From Rhodospirillales bacterium (GTDB lineage Bacteria > Pseudomonadota > Alphaproteobacteria > Rhodospirillales > Shumkoniaceae), in the NCBI GenBank assembly GCA_018432935.1, contig JAHDSF010000020.1, forward strand, positions 1 to 64,000: 64,000 bases of DNA, in the 5' to 3' direction. The notes under the pieces were generated by a model that worked only from the letters and a program-made list of their open reading frames with translations, searched no databases and was not told where the DNA came from. The position numbers and the translations under genes were made by a program. Shown piece after piece: positions 45,643 to 53,584 of this stretch (positions are counted from its first letter, which is position 1; each line of letters opens with the position of its first letter).

Positions 45643-46929
45643 ATGAGCGACACCACCGACAGCCTCGGCTTCGAAACCCGCGCCATCCATGCCGGCGCGC
45701 AGCCCGATCCCACCACCGGCTCGCGCATCACGCCGATTCACCAGACCACCGCCTACACGTTCCGGGACGTCAAGCATGCGCAGGACCTGTTCAACCTTCA
45801 GGTGCTTGGGCACATTTATTCGCGGCTGTCGAACCCGACCTGCAACGTGCTGGAGGAGCGGGTGGCCGCTCTCGAAGGCGGTCTCGGCGCACTGTCGACG
45901 GCATCCGGCCACGCCGCGCAGTTCATCACCTTCTTCTCGCTTCTTGAGGCCGGTGACGAATTCATCGCCTCGAAGGCTCTCTATGGCGGCTCGATCAACC
46001 AGTTCGGGGTCAGCTTCAAACGCTTCGGGTGGAACGTGCGCTGGGTCGAGCCGGACGATCCGGATGCCTTCCGCAAGGCGTTGACGCCCCGGACCAAGGC
46101 GATCTTCATCGAGCCGCTGGCCAACCCGGGCGGCATCGTGCTCGACGTCGAGGCGATCGCCAAGGTGGCCCACGAAGCCGGCATCCCGCTGATCGCCGAC
46201 AACACCATGGCCACCCCCTACCTGTGCCAGCCGGCACAATGGGGCGTTGATGTGATCGTGCATTCGGCGACCAAGTTCCTGGGCGGCCACGGCAACTCGC
46301 TGGGCGGCGTGATCGTCGACTGCGGCAGCTACGACTGGAAGGGTTCCGACAAGTTCCCGCAGCTCCGCGAACCGGACCCCGGCTATCACGACCTCAGCTT
46401 CACCGAGGCCTTCGACAAGCTGTCGTTCCTGTTCAAGGCGCGGGCAGTGGGCTTGCGCGACATGGGCCCGACCCTGTCGCCGATGAACGCCTTCCTGATC
46501 CTGACCGGGATCGAGACCCTCGCCCTCCGCATGGAGCGCCACGTCGCCAATTCCCGCAAGGTGGCCGAGTTCCTCGAGTCCCACCCCGCGGTGGCCTGGG
46601 TGTCCTACGCCGGGCTTGCCTCCAGCCCCTACCGCGCGCTCGCCGAGAAGTACCTGCCGCGCGGCGCCGGCTCGGTGTTCACCTTCGGCCTGAAGGGCGG
46701 CTACGACTCCGGCGTCAAGGTTGTGGAGGGGGTAAAGCTGTTCTCCCACCTGGCAAACCTGGGCGACACCCGATCGCTGATCATACACCCGGCCTCCACC
46801 ACCCACCGCCAGCTCTCGCCCGAGCAGCTGGAGGCGGCCGGAGCGGGGCCCGACGTGATCCGCCTGTCGATCGGGCTGGAGACCGCCGACGACTTGATCC
46901 GCGATCTCGACCAGGCGCTGCGGAGATAG
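45643..46929 (+). CDS. metY: O-acetylhomoserine sulfhydrylase
   Basis: PLP-dependent enzyme that makes homocysteine from O-acetylhomoserine and sulfide in methionine biosynthesis. The 428-residue product shows ETRAIHAGAQPDPTTGSRITPIHQTTAYTF, YSRLSNPTCNVLEERVAALEGG, the cofactor Asp in PLIADNTMATPYLC and Lys211 in HSATKFLGGHGNSLGG. Its length and inserted KFPQLREPDPGYH segment fit MetY rather than MetZ/MetB. Possible control by the GATAC palindromes upstream of the gene pair. Confidence 0.93.
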   Translation: MSDTTDSLGFETRAIHAGAQPDPTTGSRITPIHQTTAYTFRDVKHAQDLFNLQVLGHIYSRLSNPTCNVLEERVAALEGGLGALSTASGHAAQFITFFSLLEAGDEFIASKALYGGSINQFGVSFKRFGWNVRWVEPDDPDAFRKALTPRTKAIFIEPLANPGGIVLDVEAIAKVAHEAGIPLIADNTMATPYLCQPAQWGVDVIVHSATKFLGGHGNSLGGVIVDCGSYDWKGSDKFPQLREPDPGYHDLSFTEAFDKLSFLFKARAVGLRDMGPTLSPMNAFLILTGIETLALRMERHVANSRKVAEFLESHPAVAWVSYAGLASSPYRALAEKYLPRGAGSVFTFGLKGGYDSGVKVVEGVKLFSHLANLGDTRSLIIHPASTTHRQLSPEQLEAAGAGPDVIRLSIGLETADDLIRDLDQALRR

Positions 46930-46947
46930 CGATCCCGGGGGCCTGGC

Positions 46948-48144
46948 TCACTCGGCCGGCACGGCGGCGCGCTCGCGCGCCTCGCCCGGCAGCAGCAGGG
47001 CGGCGGCAGTGCCGACCGCGGCGAGGCTGCCGAGCACTACTAGCAGCCAGGTGAACTCGCCGCTGGCATCGAACAGCCGACCCTCCAGGAGCACTCCCAG
47101 GCTCGCCAGCCCGAAGGTGATGATGAACTTGAGGCCGTATGCCAGGCCGCGATAGCGGCTGGGGGCATACTTGGCGACCAGCGTGTTCTCGGCCGGCAGG
47201 GCGCCGGTGTTGGCCATTACCGCACCCGCCATTGCTGCGACCAGCAGCGCCCCGCCTGCCTGTGAGGCGATCAGGAGCAGCGGCACCTGCATCGCCCACG
47301 CGCAGACATAAACGACCTTGAGCGGGTAGCGATCGGCGAGCCGGCCCGCCAGAACCTGGAACAGCGCGGAAAAGAGATAAACCGAGGAGACCACGGTGGC
47401 GGGTCCGAACACTCCTCCAGCGGCCAGTTCCGACAGGCGCACCGAGAACAGCTTGGGCATCCCCGATTGGGTCGCCTGGTAGATCAGGCCCGAGCAGATC
47501 AGGGTGACCAGCAGCACCAGAATCGCCCTCACCTGCTCGTCGCGGGCCGGCAACGGCACTTGGCGGACGTCGACCTTGGTCTCGACCACCACGCCGCGTA
47601 TCATGCCCCACACGAACGCCACACCCGTCGCCACCACCAGCAGACCCGGCACCAAGAACGCGGCCCGCCATCCCCAATAGTGGATGAGTACGCCCGCGAT
47701 CAGCGCCGCTCCCGCCGGTCCGAGGTTCCCAAACATGCCGTTGAGGCCCAACGCCGTACCCCGGTTGACGGCATTGCGCACCAGCCAAGCCATGCCGACC
47801 GGATGATAGATCGAGGCGAACAGCCCGGTAACGGCGAGCGCCAGCGCGATCTGCCAGGCGTCGTTTGCGCACCCGGTCAGCACCATGCCGGCCCCGGTAC
47901 CGAAGAAGAAAAGCGCCATCATGCCGACTGCGCTCCAGCGGTCGCCGATCCAGCCGACTATCGGCGCGGCGATCCCGTACAAGAGGTTTCCGGCCACGAT
48001 CAGGGCGATCACCTCGCCATGACTCATCGCGAGATCCTGCTCGAGGGCCAGCGCCGCGACATAGAAGATCGGCGCGAACAGGTGTGAATAAGTATGGCCG
48101 ACGCAGGAGAAGCCGACGGCCACGGGCCCCGACCAACGTGACAT
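46948..48144 (-). CDS. MFS transporter
   Basis: 398-residue major facilitator with 12 predicted helices. SCVGHTYSHLFAPIFYVAALALEQ is the first. The loop 2-3 motif is GWIGDRWSAVGM, and AGRLADRYPLKVVYV is the repeat in the second half. The GHxxSH-FAPIFY opening occurs in a subgroup of small-molecule exporters and importers without known substrate. The start at 48144 is chosen for the AAGGA 8 nt upstream. It is convergent with metY. Confidence 0.83.
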   Translation of the reverse strand: MSRWSGPVAVGFSCVGHTYSHLFAPIFYVAALALEQDLAMSHGEVIALIVAGNLLYGIAAPIVGWIGDRWSAVGMMALFFFGTGAGMVLTGCANDAWQIALALAVTGLFASIYHPVGMAWLVRNAVNRGTALGLNGMFGNLGPAGAALIAGVLIHYWGWRAAFLVPGLLVVATGVAFVWGMIRGVVVETKVDVRQVPLPARDEQVRAILVLLVTLICSGLIYQATQSGMPKLFSVRLSELAAGGVFGPATVVSSVYLFSALFQVLAGRLADRYPLKVVYVCAWAMQVPLLLIASQAGGALLVAAMAGAVMANTGALPAENTLVAKYAPSRYRGLAYGLKFIITFGLASLGVLLEGRLFDASGEFTWLLVVLGSLAAVGTAAALLLPGEARERAAVPAE

Positions 48145-48374
48145 GATCATGTCCTTGTCTGTGCCGGTCCCTCTTACGGCCGTTCGCCTCGGGGATGCAA
48201 GAACCGCCATGGGGTTACCCGAACCGGCGACCTCTCACTTGCGGCATACAGTAAGTTGTCCCCTGCTATTGAAGCGAGTGGCAAGGAACCGCACGTGAAG
48301 GGAGGCAAGTCGGGTGCCCGGCGTATGTGGGGCTGTGGTACTTCGGGGGCGACCGGAAGGACGAGGTGACAGCC

Positions 48375-48791
48375 ATGAACGCTAGAGTCGTCAAGGAAGC
48401 GCCGGATCCGATCGACATGCACGTCGGGAAACGTGTCCGCGGCCGGCGCGTCGGTCTGGGAATCAGTCAGACCAAGCTTGGCCAGGCGATCGGCGTGACG
48501 TTTCAGCAGATCCAGAAATACGAGAACGGGGCCAACCGCATTGGCTCCAGCAACCTGTACAAGGTTGCCAAGGCCCTCGACGTCGAGGTTTCGTATTTCT
48601 TCGAGGGATTGGAGGACGCGCCTCGCGGGTTGTCCGAAAGCCGGCAGAACCGGTTCGAGGAAGACCCCCTGCGCTCGCGCGAGGCGATCGAACTGATGCA
48701 CAACTATTACCGGATCGGGGATCCGCAGGTGCGCAAGCGCCTGTTCCAGTTCGTCAAGGCACTGTCCGGGGCCGTCGGGGAGGCCGAATAG
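48375..48791 (+). CDS. XRE-family helix-turn-helix regulator
   Basis: 138-residue regulator with a Cro/CI-type DNA-binding domain (about 18-72): GKRVRGRRVGLGISQTKLGQAIGVTFQQIQKYENGANRIGSSNLYKVAKALDVEVSYFFEG. A short C-terminal helical region follows (SREAIELMHNYYRIGDPQVRKRLFQFVKAL). This exact architecture is very common in alphaproteobacteria, often in several copies. It lies 93 nt upstream of the first aor pair in the same direction and may or may not control it. Confidence 0.88.
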   Translation: MNARVVKEAPDPIDMHVGKRVRGRRVGLGISQTKLGQAIGVTFQQIQKYENGANRIGSSNLYKVAKALDVEVSYFFEGLEDAPRGLSESRQNRFEEDPLRSREAIELMHNYYRIGDPQVRKRLFQFVKALSGAVGEAE

Positions 48792-48884
48792 CCAGCCCGC
48801 AGTTGACAAATCTCCTGGCGTGAATGACCCTTGCTGCCGTGTGGCATAAGATCGCAGGCGCAAGCGCCGCGGTAGGGAAGGTCG

Positions 48885-49352
48885 ATGTTGCGGGCACTCG
48901 CCATTGCGCCGGAGAAGTGCACCGGCTGTCTCCAATGCGAGATGGCGTGCTCGTTTCGTAGCGAAGGCGTTTACAACCCCGCCCGCTCGCGAATCAAGGT
49001 CTTCACCTTCCATGAGGAGGGACGCTTCGTCCCCTACAGCTGCACGCAATGCGCGGACGCGTGGTGCGTGCTTGCCTGTCCGGTCGCGGCGATCGCGATC
49101 GACCCCGCCACCGCGGCGCGAACGGTCGATGCGAACCGTTGCGTCGGCTGCAGAGTGTGCACGATGGCCTGCCCCTTCGGCACCATCAACTACAACGCCA
49201 CCACTGGCAAGGCGATGAAGTGCGACCTGTGCGGGGGCGAGCCCGCCTGCGTCGCCGCCTGTCCGACCGGCGCCATCGTCTTCGTCGACGCCGAGGCGGG
49301 CGGCTACTGGAAAATGCGCGCGTGGGCCTCGCGAACCGGCGCGGCCATCTGA
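48885..49352 (+). CDS. aorA: Four-cluster ferredoxin subunit of aldehyde oxidoreductase (copy 1)
   Basis: 155-residue polyferredoxin with 16 cysteines in four groups for four [4Fe-4S] clusters: CTGCLQCEMAC, CTQCADAWCVLACP, CVGCRVCTMACP and CDLCGGEPACVAACP. It carries electrons between the tungsten subunit encoded 15 nt downstream and partners such as the FAD subunit. The same pairing in Aromatoleum aromaticum is named AorA/AorB. A near-identical gene occurs at 55894. No signal peptide, so cytoplasmic. Confidence 0.9.
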   Translation: MLRALAIAPEKCTGCLQCEMACSFRSEGVYNPARSRIKVFTFHEEGRFVPYSCTQCADAWCVLACPVAAIAIDPATAARTVDANRCVGCRVCTMACPFGTINYNATTGKAMKCDLCGGEPACVAACPTGAIVFVDAEAGGYWKMRAWASRTGAAI

Positions 49353-49367
49353 GCGAGGGAGGAACCG

Positions 49368-51197
49368 ATGTCGTGGTGCGGCAAGATCCTGCGGGTTGAC
49401 TTGACGGCCGGCCGCTGTTCCGCCGAGCCCATGAACACGGAATGGGCCGGCCTCTACCTGGGCCAGCGCGGGCTTGGCACGAAGTATCTGTTCGAGGAAG
49501 TGGACCCCGCCGTCGATTCCCTCTCCCCCGCCAACAAGCTGATCTTCGTCACCGGCCCGCTGACCGGGACGGCGGCCTCCACGGGCGGCCGGTATTCGGT
49601 CGTCACCAAGGGCGCGCTCGGCGGCGCCATCGCCGCCTCCAATTCCGGCGGCCACTGGGGGGCCGAGCTCAAGTTCGCCGGCTGGGACATGATCATTCTC
49701 GAGGGACGGTCGCCCGAGCCGGTCTACCTCTCGATCCGCGACGAGACGGCCGAGCTCCTGCCGGCCGGCGGCTTCGTATGGGGCAAGTCGGTGTGGGAGA
49801 CCGACGCCGCCCTCAAGGCCCGCCACCAGGAGCCGCAGCTTCGGATCGCGGCGATCGGGGCGGCCGGCGAGAACCTGGTCCGCTACGCCTGCATCGTCAA
49901 CGACCTCGACCGCGCGCCCGGCCGCTCCGGCGTCGGCGCGGTGATGGGCTCCAAGAACCTGAAGGCGATTGCGGTGCGTGGCACCCGCGGCGTCCGCATC
50001 GCCGATCCCGAGGCCTTCTTCGCGGCGTCGCGCATCTGCAACGCCAAGATCGCCGCCCACGAGTGGACCGGGCGCGCGCTGCCCACGTACGGCACCCTGC
50101 CGATGATCGATGTCACCAACGAGCACGGCAGCCTGCCGACCCGCAACAACCGCGACGTCCAGTTCGAGGGCACCGGCCGCATCAACGCGCTCGCCATGCA
50201 CGCCAGGCGCGCCACCGACGGCAAGTCCAACTTCGTCCGCAACAAGGGCTGCTTCGGCTGCACGATCGCCTGCGGCCGCGTCGTCAAGATGGACCCCGGC
50301 CATTTCAGCGTGAAGGACAAGGGGCGCTACCACGGGGCCGGCGGCGGACTTGAGTACGAGGCCGCCTTCTCGTTGGGTGCCATGACCGGCGTCGACGACC
50401 TCGAGGCCTGCACTTACGCAAACTACCTGTGCAACGAGCACGGCATGGACCCGATCTCGTTCGGAGTGGTGGTGGCGGCCGCGATGGAGCTCTACGAGAC
50501 CGGCGCCATCGGCGACGCCGTGACCGGCAACGTCCGCTTCCGCTTCGGCTCGGCCGAAGCGCTGTGCGTCGCCGCCGAGCTGACCGGCGCCGGCACCGAC
50601 TTCGGCCGGGACCTCGGGCTCGGCGCCAAGCGGCTGTGCGACAAATACGGCCACCCCGAGTTCGCGATGGTCGTCAAAGGCCAGGAGTTCCCCGGCTACG
50701 ACGCCCGCGCCATGCAGGGCATGGGGCTGGCCTACGCCACCTCGAACCGCGGCGCCTGCCACATGCGAGCCAGCCCGTTCGCCGACGACTTCGCCCGCAT
50801 CACCCCGGACGGCAAGGCCGAGGTCGTCAAGCGGACCCAGGACGAGCTTTCCGCGATCGATTCGACCGGGCTATGTGCGTTTACCTCCGCGGCCCTCTCG
50901 TTCGAGGACTACGCCGCCTTGATCGGCGCCGCCTGCGGCGGAACATGGTCGGCCGAGCGCCTGCTGGAGATCGGCGAGCGGGTGTGGAACCTGGAACGCC
51001 AGTTCAACCTTGCCGCCGGCTTCACCAGGGCGGACGACACCCTGCCCGACCGCTGCCTCAAGACCCCTGCCCCCTCGGGTCGCGGCAGCGGCCGGGTGTG
51101 CGAGCTCGACAGCATGCTGCCCGAGTATTATCGGCTGCGCGGCTGGACCGAGGACGGCAGGCCAAGCGACGAAACGTTGACGCGGCTGGCCTTGTAG
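49368..51197 (+). CDS. aorB: Tungsten-dependent aldehyde:ferredoxin oxidoreductase large subunit (copy 1)
   Basis: Oxidises aldehydes to carboxylic acids (reversible) at a tungsten bis-pterin site with a proximal [4Fe-4S] cluster. The 609-residue product has the AOR N-domain (LRVDLTAGRCSAEPMN ... GLGTKYLFEEVDP), the GPLTGTAASTGGRYSVVTK pterin loop, and cluster ligands C295, C298, C302 (CFGCTIAC) and C503 (STGLCAF). It follows aorA by 15 nt. A 56-codon membrane-protein gene follows 6 nt after the stop. The aldehyde range is unknown. Confidence 0.92.
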   Translation: MSWCGKILRVDLTAGRCSAEPMNTEWAGLYLGQRGLGTKYLFEEVDPAVDSLSPANKLIFVTGPLTGTAASTGGRYSVVTKGALGGAIAASNSGGHWGAELKFAGWDMIILEGRSPEPVYLSIRDETAELLPAGGFVWGKSVWETDAALKARHQEPQLRIAAIGAAGENLVRYACIVNDLDRAPGRSGVGAVMGSKNLKAIAVRGTRGVRIADPEAFFAASRICNAKIAAHEWTGRALPTYGTLPMIDVTNEHGSLPTRNNRDVQFEGTGRINALAMHARRATDGKSNFVRNKGCFGCTIACGRVVKMDPGHFSVKDKGRYHGAGGGLEYEAAFSLGAMTGVDDLEACTYANYLCNEHGMDPISFGVVVAAAMELYETGAIGDAVTGNVRFRFGSAEALCVAAELTGAGTDFGRDLGLGAKRLCDKYGHPEFAMVVKGQEFPGYDARAMQGMGLAYATSNRGACHMRASPFADDFARITPDGKAEVVKRTQDELSAIDSTGLCAFTSAALSFEDYAALIGAACGGTWSAERLLEIGERVWNLERQFNLAAGFTRADDTLPDRCLKTPAPSGRGSGRVCELDSMLPEYYRLRGWTEDGRPSDETLTRLAL

Positions 51198-51203
51198 CTT
51201 CAT

Positions 51204-51374
51204 ATGGAGCGCCCTGAGAAGTACCAGTCGTTGCTGGAGCGTACGATGAACGAAAATGGCGAGCGTGGGCCGCGATGGCTCGAACTGGCCTTCGAGCACT
51301 GGGAAGTATCGGCCGTTTTCCTGATCGCCGGCTTGGCTTACGTCATCCACCTCGCCATCGAGGCACTCCTTTAA
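51204..51374 (+). CDS. 56-residue single-span membrane protein after aorB copy 1
   Basis: Starts 6 nt after the aorB stop. The product opens MERPEKYQSLLERTMNENGE and continues with RGPRWLELAFEHWEVSA, a charged amphipathic N-half. It ends with the hydrophobic helix VFLIAGLAYVIHLAIEALL. The spacing and continuous strand suggest translational coupling to aorB. No equivalent follows the second aorB. It could anchor the aldehyde oxidoreductase to the membrane or to a quinone-linked partner; that is inference. I recognise no family. Confidence 0.6.
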   Translation: MERPEKYQSLLERTMNENGERGPRWLELAFEHWEVSAVFLIAGLAYVIHLAIEALL

Positions 51375-51417
51375 CTCTGTCCCCGGCGCACGAAGCAGGT
51401 TTCGCACCGCTTCTGCT

Positions 51418-51876
51418 TCAGGGCGTAGCGGCCGCACTGGCAATCGCCTCGAGAGCTGACCCCATCGTGCGGATCACCTCGTCGTGGCCGCCAATGCCAT
51501 GGTCCTCCGCCAATCGGGTCGGCTTCCAGTAACCGACCCGGACCTTGCCGTCGGCATCCTCCCAGACCAGGACGCGCAGCGGCAGATCAATCCCGGCCGT
51601 CTGCGACGACCTCATCAGCGGCGTGCCGAGCTTGGGGTTGCCGAAGATCACCACCGTGGTGGGCCGCATCTCCAATCCGCTCGACTTCGCGGCTGCGGCA
51701 TGGTCCACCGTCGCCACCACCTTGGCGCCGCGCTTCTCGATTTCCGCCTCCACCCGCTGCACGGTGGCGGCGTGGCTGGCAGTACTCTCCTTGACCACCA
51801 GTCCGGCGGCTTGAGCGGACGCACCGGCAGCAGCCAAATGCGTTACGGCGACGGCAAGGCAAAGCATGCGCAGCAT
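51418..51876 (-). CDS. Exported DUF302 protein
   Basis: 152-residue protein with a signal peptide (MLRMLCLAVAVTHLAAAGAS) and a DUF302 domain: VQRVEAEIEKRGAKVVATVDHAAAAKSSGLEMRPTTVVIFGNPKLGTPLM ... AGIDLPLRVLVWEDADGKVRVGYWKP. DUF302 proteins are small periplasmic or cytosolic proteins of unknown role, often near metal or redox genes. AAGGAGAGG precedes the ATG at 51876. It is convergent with the small membrane protein gene. Confidence 0.85.
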   Translation of the reverse strand: MLRMLCLAVAVTHLAAAGASAQAAGLVVKESTASHAATVQRVEAEIEKRGAKVVATVDHAAAAKSSGLEMRPTTVVIFGNPKLGTPLMRSSQTAGIDLPLRVLVWEDADGKVRVGYWKPTRLAEDHGIGGHDEVIRTMGSALEAIASAAATP

Positions 51877-51969
51877 AAGCCTCTCCTTTCCCGAGCATGG
51901 TGAACGCCTTTGCGCTTGCGGCTGGGTCCGGGAACCGCTACCCAGATCGCCCAACGACGGAGGCGGCGG

Positions 51970-52878
51970 GTGTCTCAAAAAGGCTCGGCGACGAGCGTGC
52001 TGCCCGTATTGGCGGTGCTGGGCGCCGTCTTCTTGTGGGCCAGTTCGTTCGTCTCCATCAAGATCGCGCTGCAGGCGTTCCACCCGTTCGTCCTGATATG
52101 GGGACGGATGCTGATTTCGGCCGTCATGTTCCTGGCACTGCTGCCCAGGATGGACCGTCCCGACTACCATCCCGGCGACTGGCGCCTCCTCCTGCTGATG
52201 GCGGCGTTCCTGCCCGGCCTCTACTATCCGCTGGAGACCGTGGCCCTCACCCTCACCTCGGCGTCGCAGGCGGGCATGATCTCGGCGACGATGCCGCTGC
52301 TCGTCGCCGCGGGGGCACGAATCGTGTTCGGCGAGCGACTCAAGGGGCGTGCCTATCTCGGCTTGGCGGCAGCGATCGGCGGCGTCGTCTGGCTCACCCT
52401 GGCAGCCCGGACGGATGCCCGGTCGGCGCCCAACCCGCTGCTCGGCAATGCGCTCGAGCTGCTGGCGATGTGCTGCTCGTGCGGCTATGTGCTGACGGTG
52501 AAACGTCTCAGCGCCCGCTACGGGGGCTGGCTCTTGTCCGGTCTCCAGTGCGCCGCGGGCGCCGTGTTCTTCCTGCCGGCGGCATTCTTCCTCGGCGACA
52601 CCCTATCGTCGCCAGACTTCGTGCCGGCGCTGATGGCGCTGCTCTACCTGGGCGGGTTGGTCACCCTGGTCGCATTCGGGCTCTACAACTACGGCCTCGG
52701 ACACATGCCGGCTTCCAGCGCCGCCGCCTTCATCAACCTGATTCCGGTATGCAGCGTTCTGCTCGGCTGGGCAGTTCTGGGCGAGACACTGACCGCCGGG
52801 CAGTACGCCGCCTCGGCGGTGGTGATGGGCGGCGTCATGTTGAGCCAGGGCGGCGTCTCGAGGAGGGGCCGCGACTAG
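51970..52878 (+). CDS. EamA/DMT-family transporter
   Basis: 302-residue drug/metabolite transporter with ten hydrophobic helices in two EamA repeats: AVLGAVFLWASSFVSIKIALQAFHPFVLIWGRM and the second repeat ending AAAFINLIPVCSVLLGWAVLGETLTAGQYAASAVVMGGVML. A GTG start at 51970 is chosen because GGAGG lies 6 nt upstream; an in-frame ATG at 51910 would add an Arg-rich stretch. Substrate unknown. Confidence 0.82.
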   Translation: MSQKGSATSVLPVLAVLGAVFLWASSFVSIKIALQAFHPFVLIWGRMLISAVMFLALLPRMDRPDYHPGDWRLLLLMAAFLPGLYYPLETVALTLTSASQAGMISATMPLLVAAGARIVFGERLKGRAYLGLAAAIGGVVWLTLAARTDARSAPNPLLGNALELLAMCCSCGYVLTVKRLSARYGGWLLSGLQCAAGAVFFLPAAFFLGDTLSSPDFVPALMALLYLGGLVTLVAFGLYNYGLGHMPASSAAAFINLIPVCSVLLGWAVLGETLTAGQYAASAVVMGGVMLSQGGVSRRGRD

Positions 52879-52880
52879 CC

Positions 52881-53582
52881 TCAGACCGTCACCTCGCCGA
52901 CAACCGGGCGGTGGTCCGAGGCCCAGCGGGCCTGCCCGGCCGAAGCCACGCGGACGCCGCGCAGGATCGAGTGAGGAATTGTCCAGATGCGGTCAAGCGC
53001 GAGCACAGGCAGTGGTGCCGGGAAGGTGGGCGGCGCATTGCGGACGCCGATCAGCCCGCCGATGCGGCGCAGATCGGCGATGTCGATCGGCCATACGTTG
53101 AAGTCTCCCATGACGATCACCGGCGTGCCCTCCGCCTTCATCGCCGCCACCAGGTCGTCGAGATAGCGGAACTGCCGCCGCCGCTCCCAACGTTTGAGGC
53201 CAAGATGCGCTGTGACGACCGCCAGCGGGGCTCCGCCCACGTCCAGCTCGACCATGATGGCGCCGCGCGGTTCGCGATCGCCGACGGTGATGTCGAGGGT
53301 AGCGCTGTGCACCACGGGAAACCGCGACAGCAGCGCGTTGCCGTAACGCTCGCCGTCGACGACCCGGCTGATGCCGACCACAACCTGATAGCCGGCGACG
53401 CCGTGCAGCCGGCGGTAGAGGTCGATGACACCGGTCAGCGGCGAGCGGTCGGATACCTCCTGGAAGGCGATGATGTCGGCATCGAGCGCTTCGACCACCC
53501 GCATGATGCGGTCGGGATCGTAGCGACCGTCGATGCCGATTCCCCTGTGGATATTGTAGGTGGCGGCACGGACCGTCGGCAT
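52881..53582 (-). CDS. Endonuclease/exonuclease/phosphatase family protein
   Basis: 233-residue EEP-fold hydrolase: TYNIHRGIGIDGRYDPDRI, IIAFQEVSD (metal Glu), VVTAHLGL, IVMGDFNVWP (Asp/Asn) and WASDHRPVVGEV (final Asp/His). All catalytic motifs are present. Such proteins cleave nucleic acids or phosphodiester/phosphoinositide-like substrates. It starts 2 nt after the stop of the upstream phospholipase D fusion gene, so the two are probably co-expressed and may act on related phosphodiesters. Confidence 0.87.
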   Translation of the reverse strand: MPTVRAATYNIHRGIGIDGRYDPDRIMRVVEALDADIIAFQEVSDRSPLTGVIDLYRRLHGVAGYQVVVGISRVVDGERYGNALLSRFPVVHSATLDITVGDREPRGAIMVELDVGGAPLAVVTAHLGLKRWERRRQFRYLDDLVAAMKAEGTPVIVMGDFNVWPIDIADLRRIGGLIGVRNAPPTFPAPLPVLALDRIWTIPHSILRGVRVASAGQARWASDHRPVVGEVTV

Positions 53583-53584
53583 GG

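Noticed and set aside
48803-48831. TTGACA hexamer upstream of aorA copy 1 as a sigma-70 promoter
   Set aside because: No acceptable -10 hexamer at 15-19 nt spacing. A sigma-54 type GG-N10-GC also fails on spacing.
48174-50762. 862-codon open frame on the minus strand opposite the XRE, aorA and aorB genes
   Set aside because: The plus-strand genes have complete cysteine and pterin motifs; the antisense frame shows none and spans gene boundaries.
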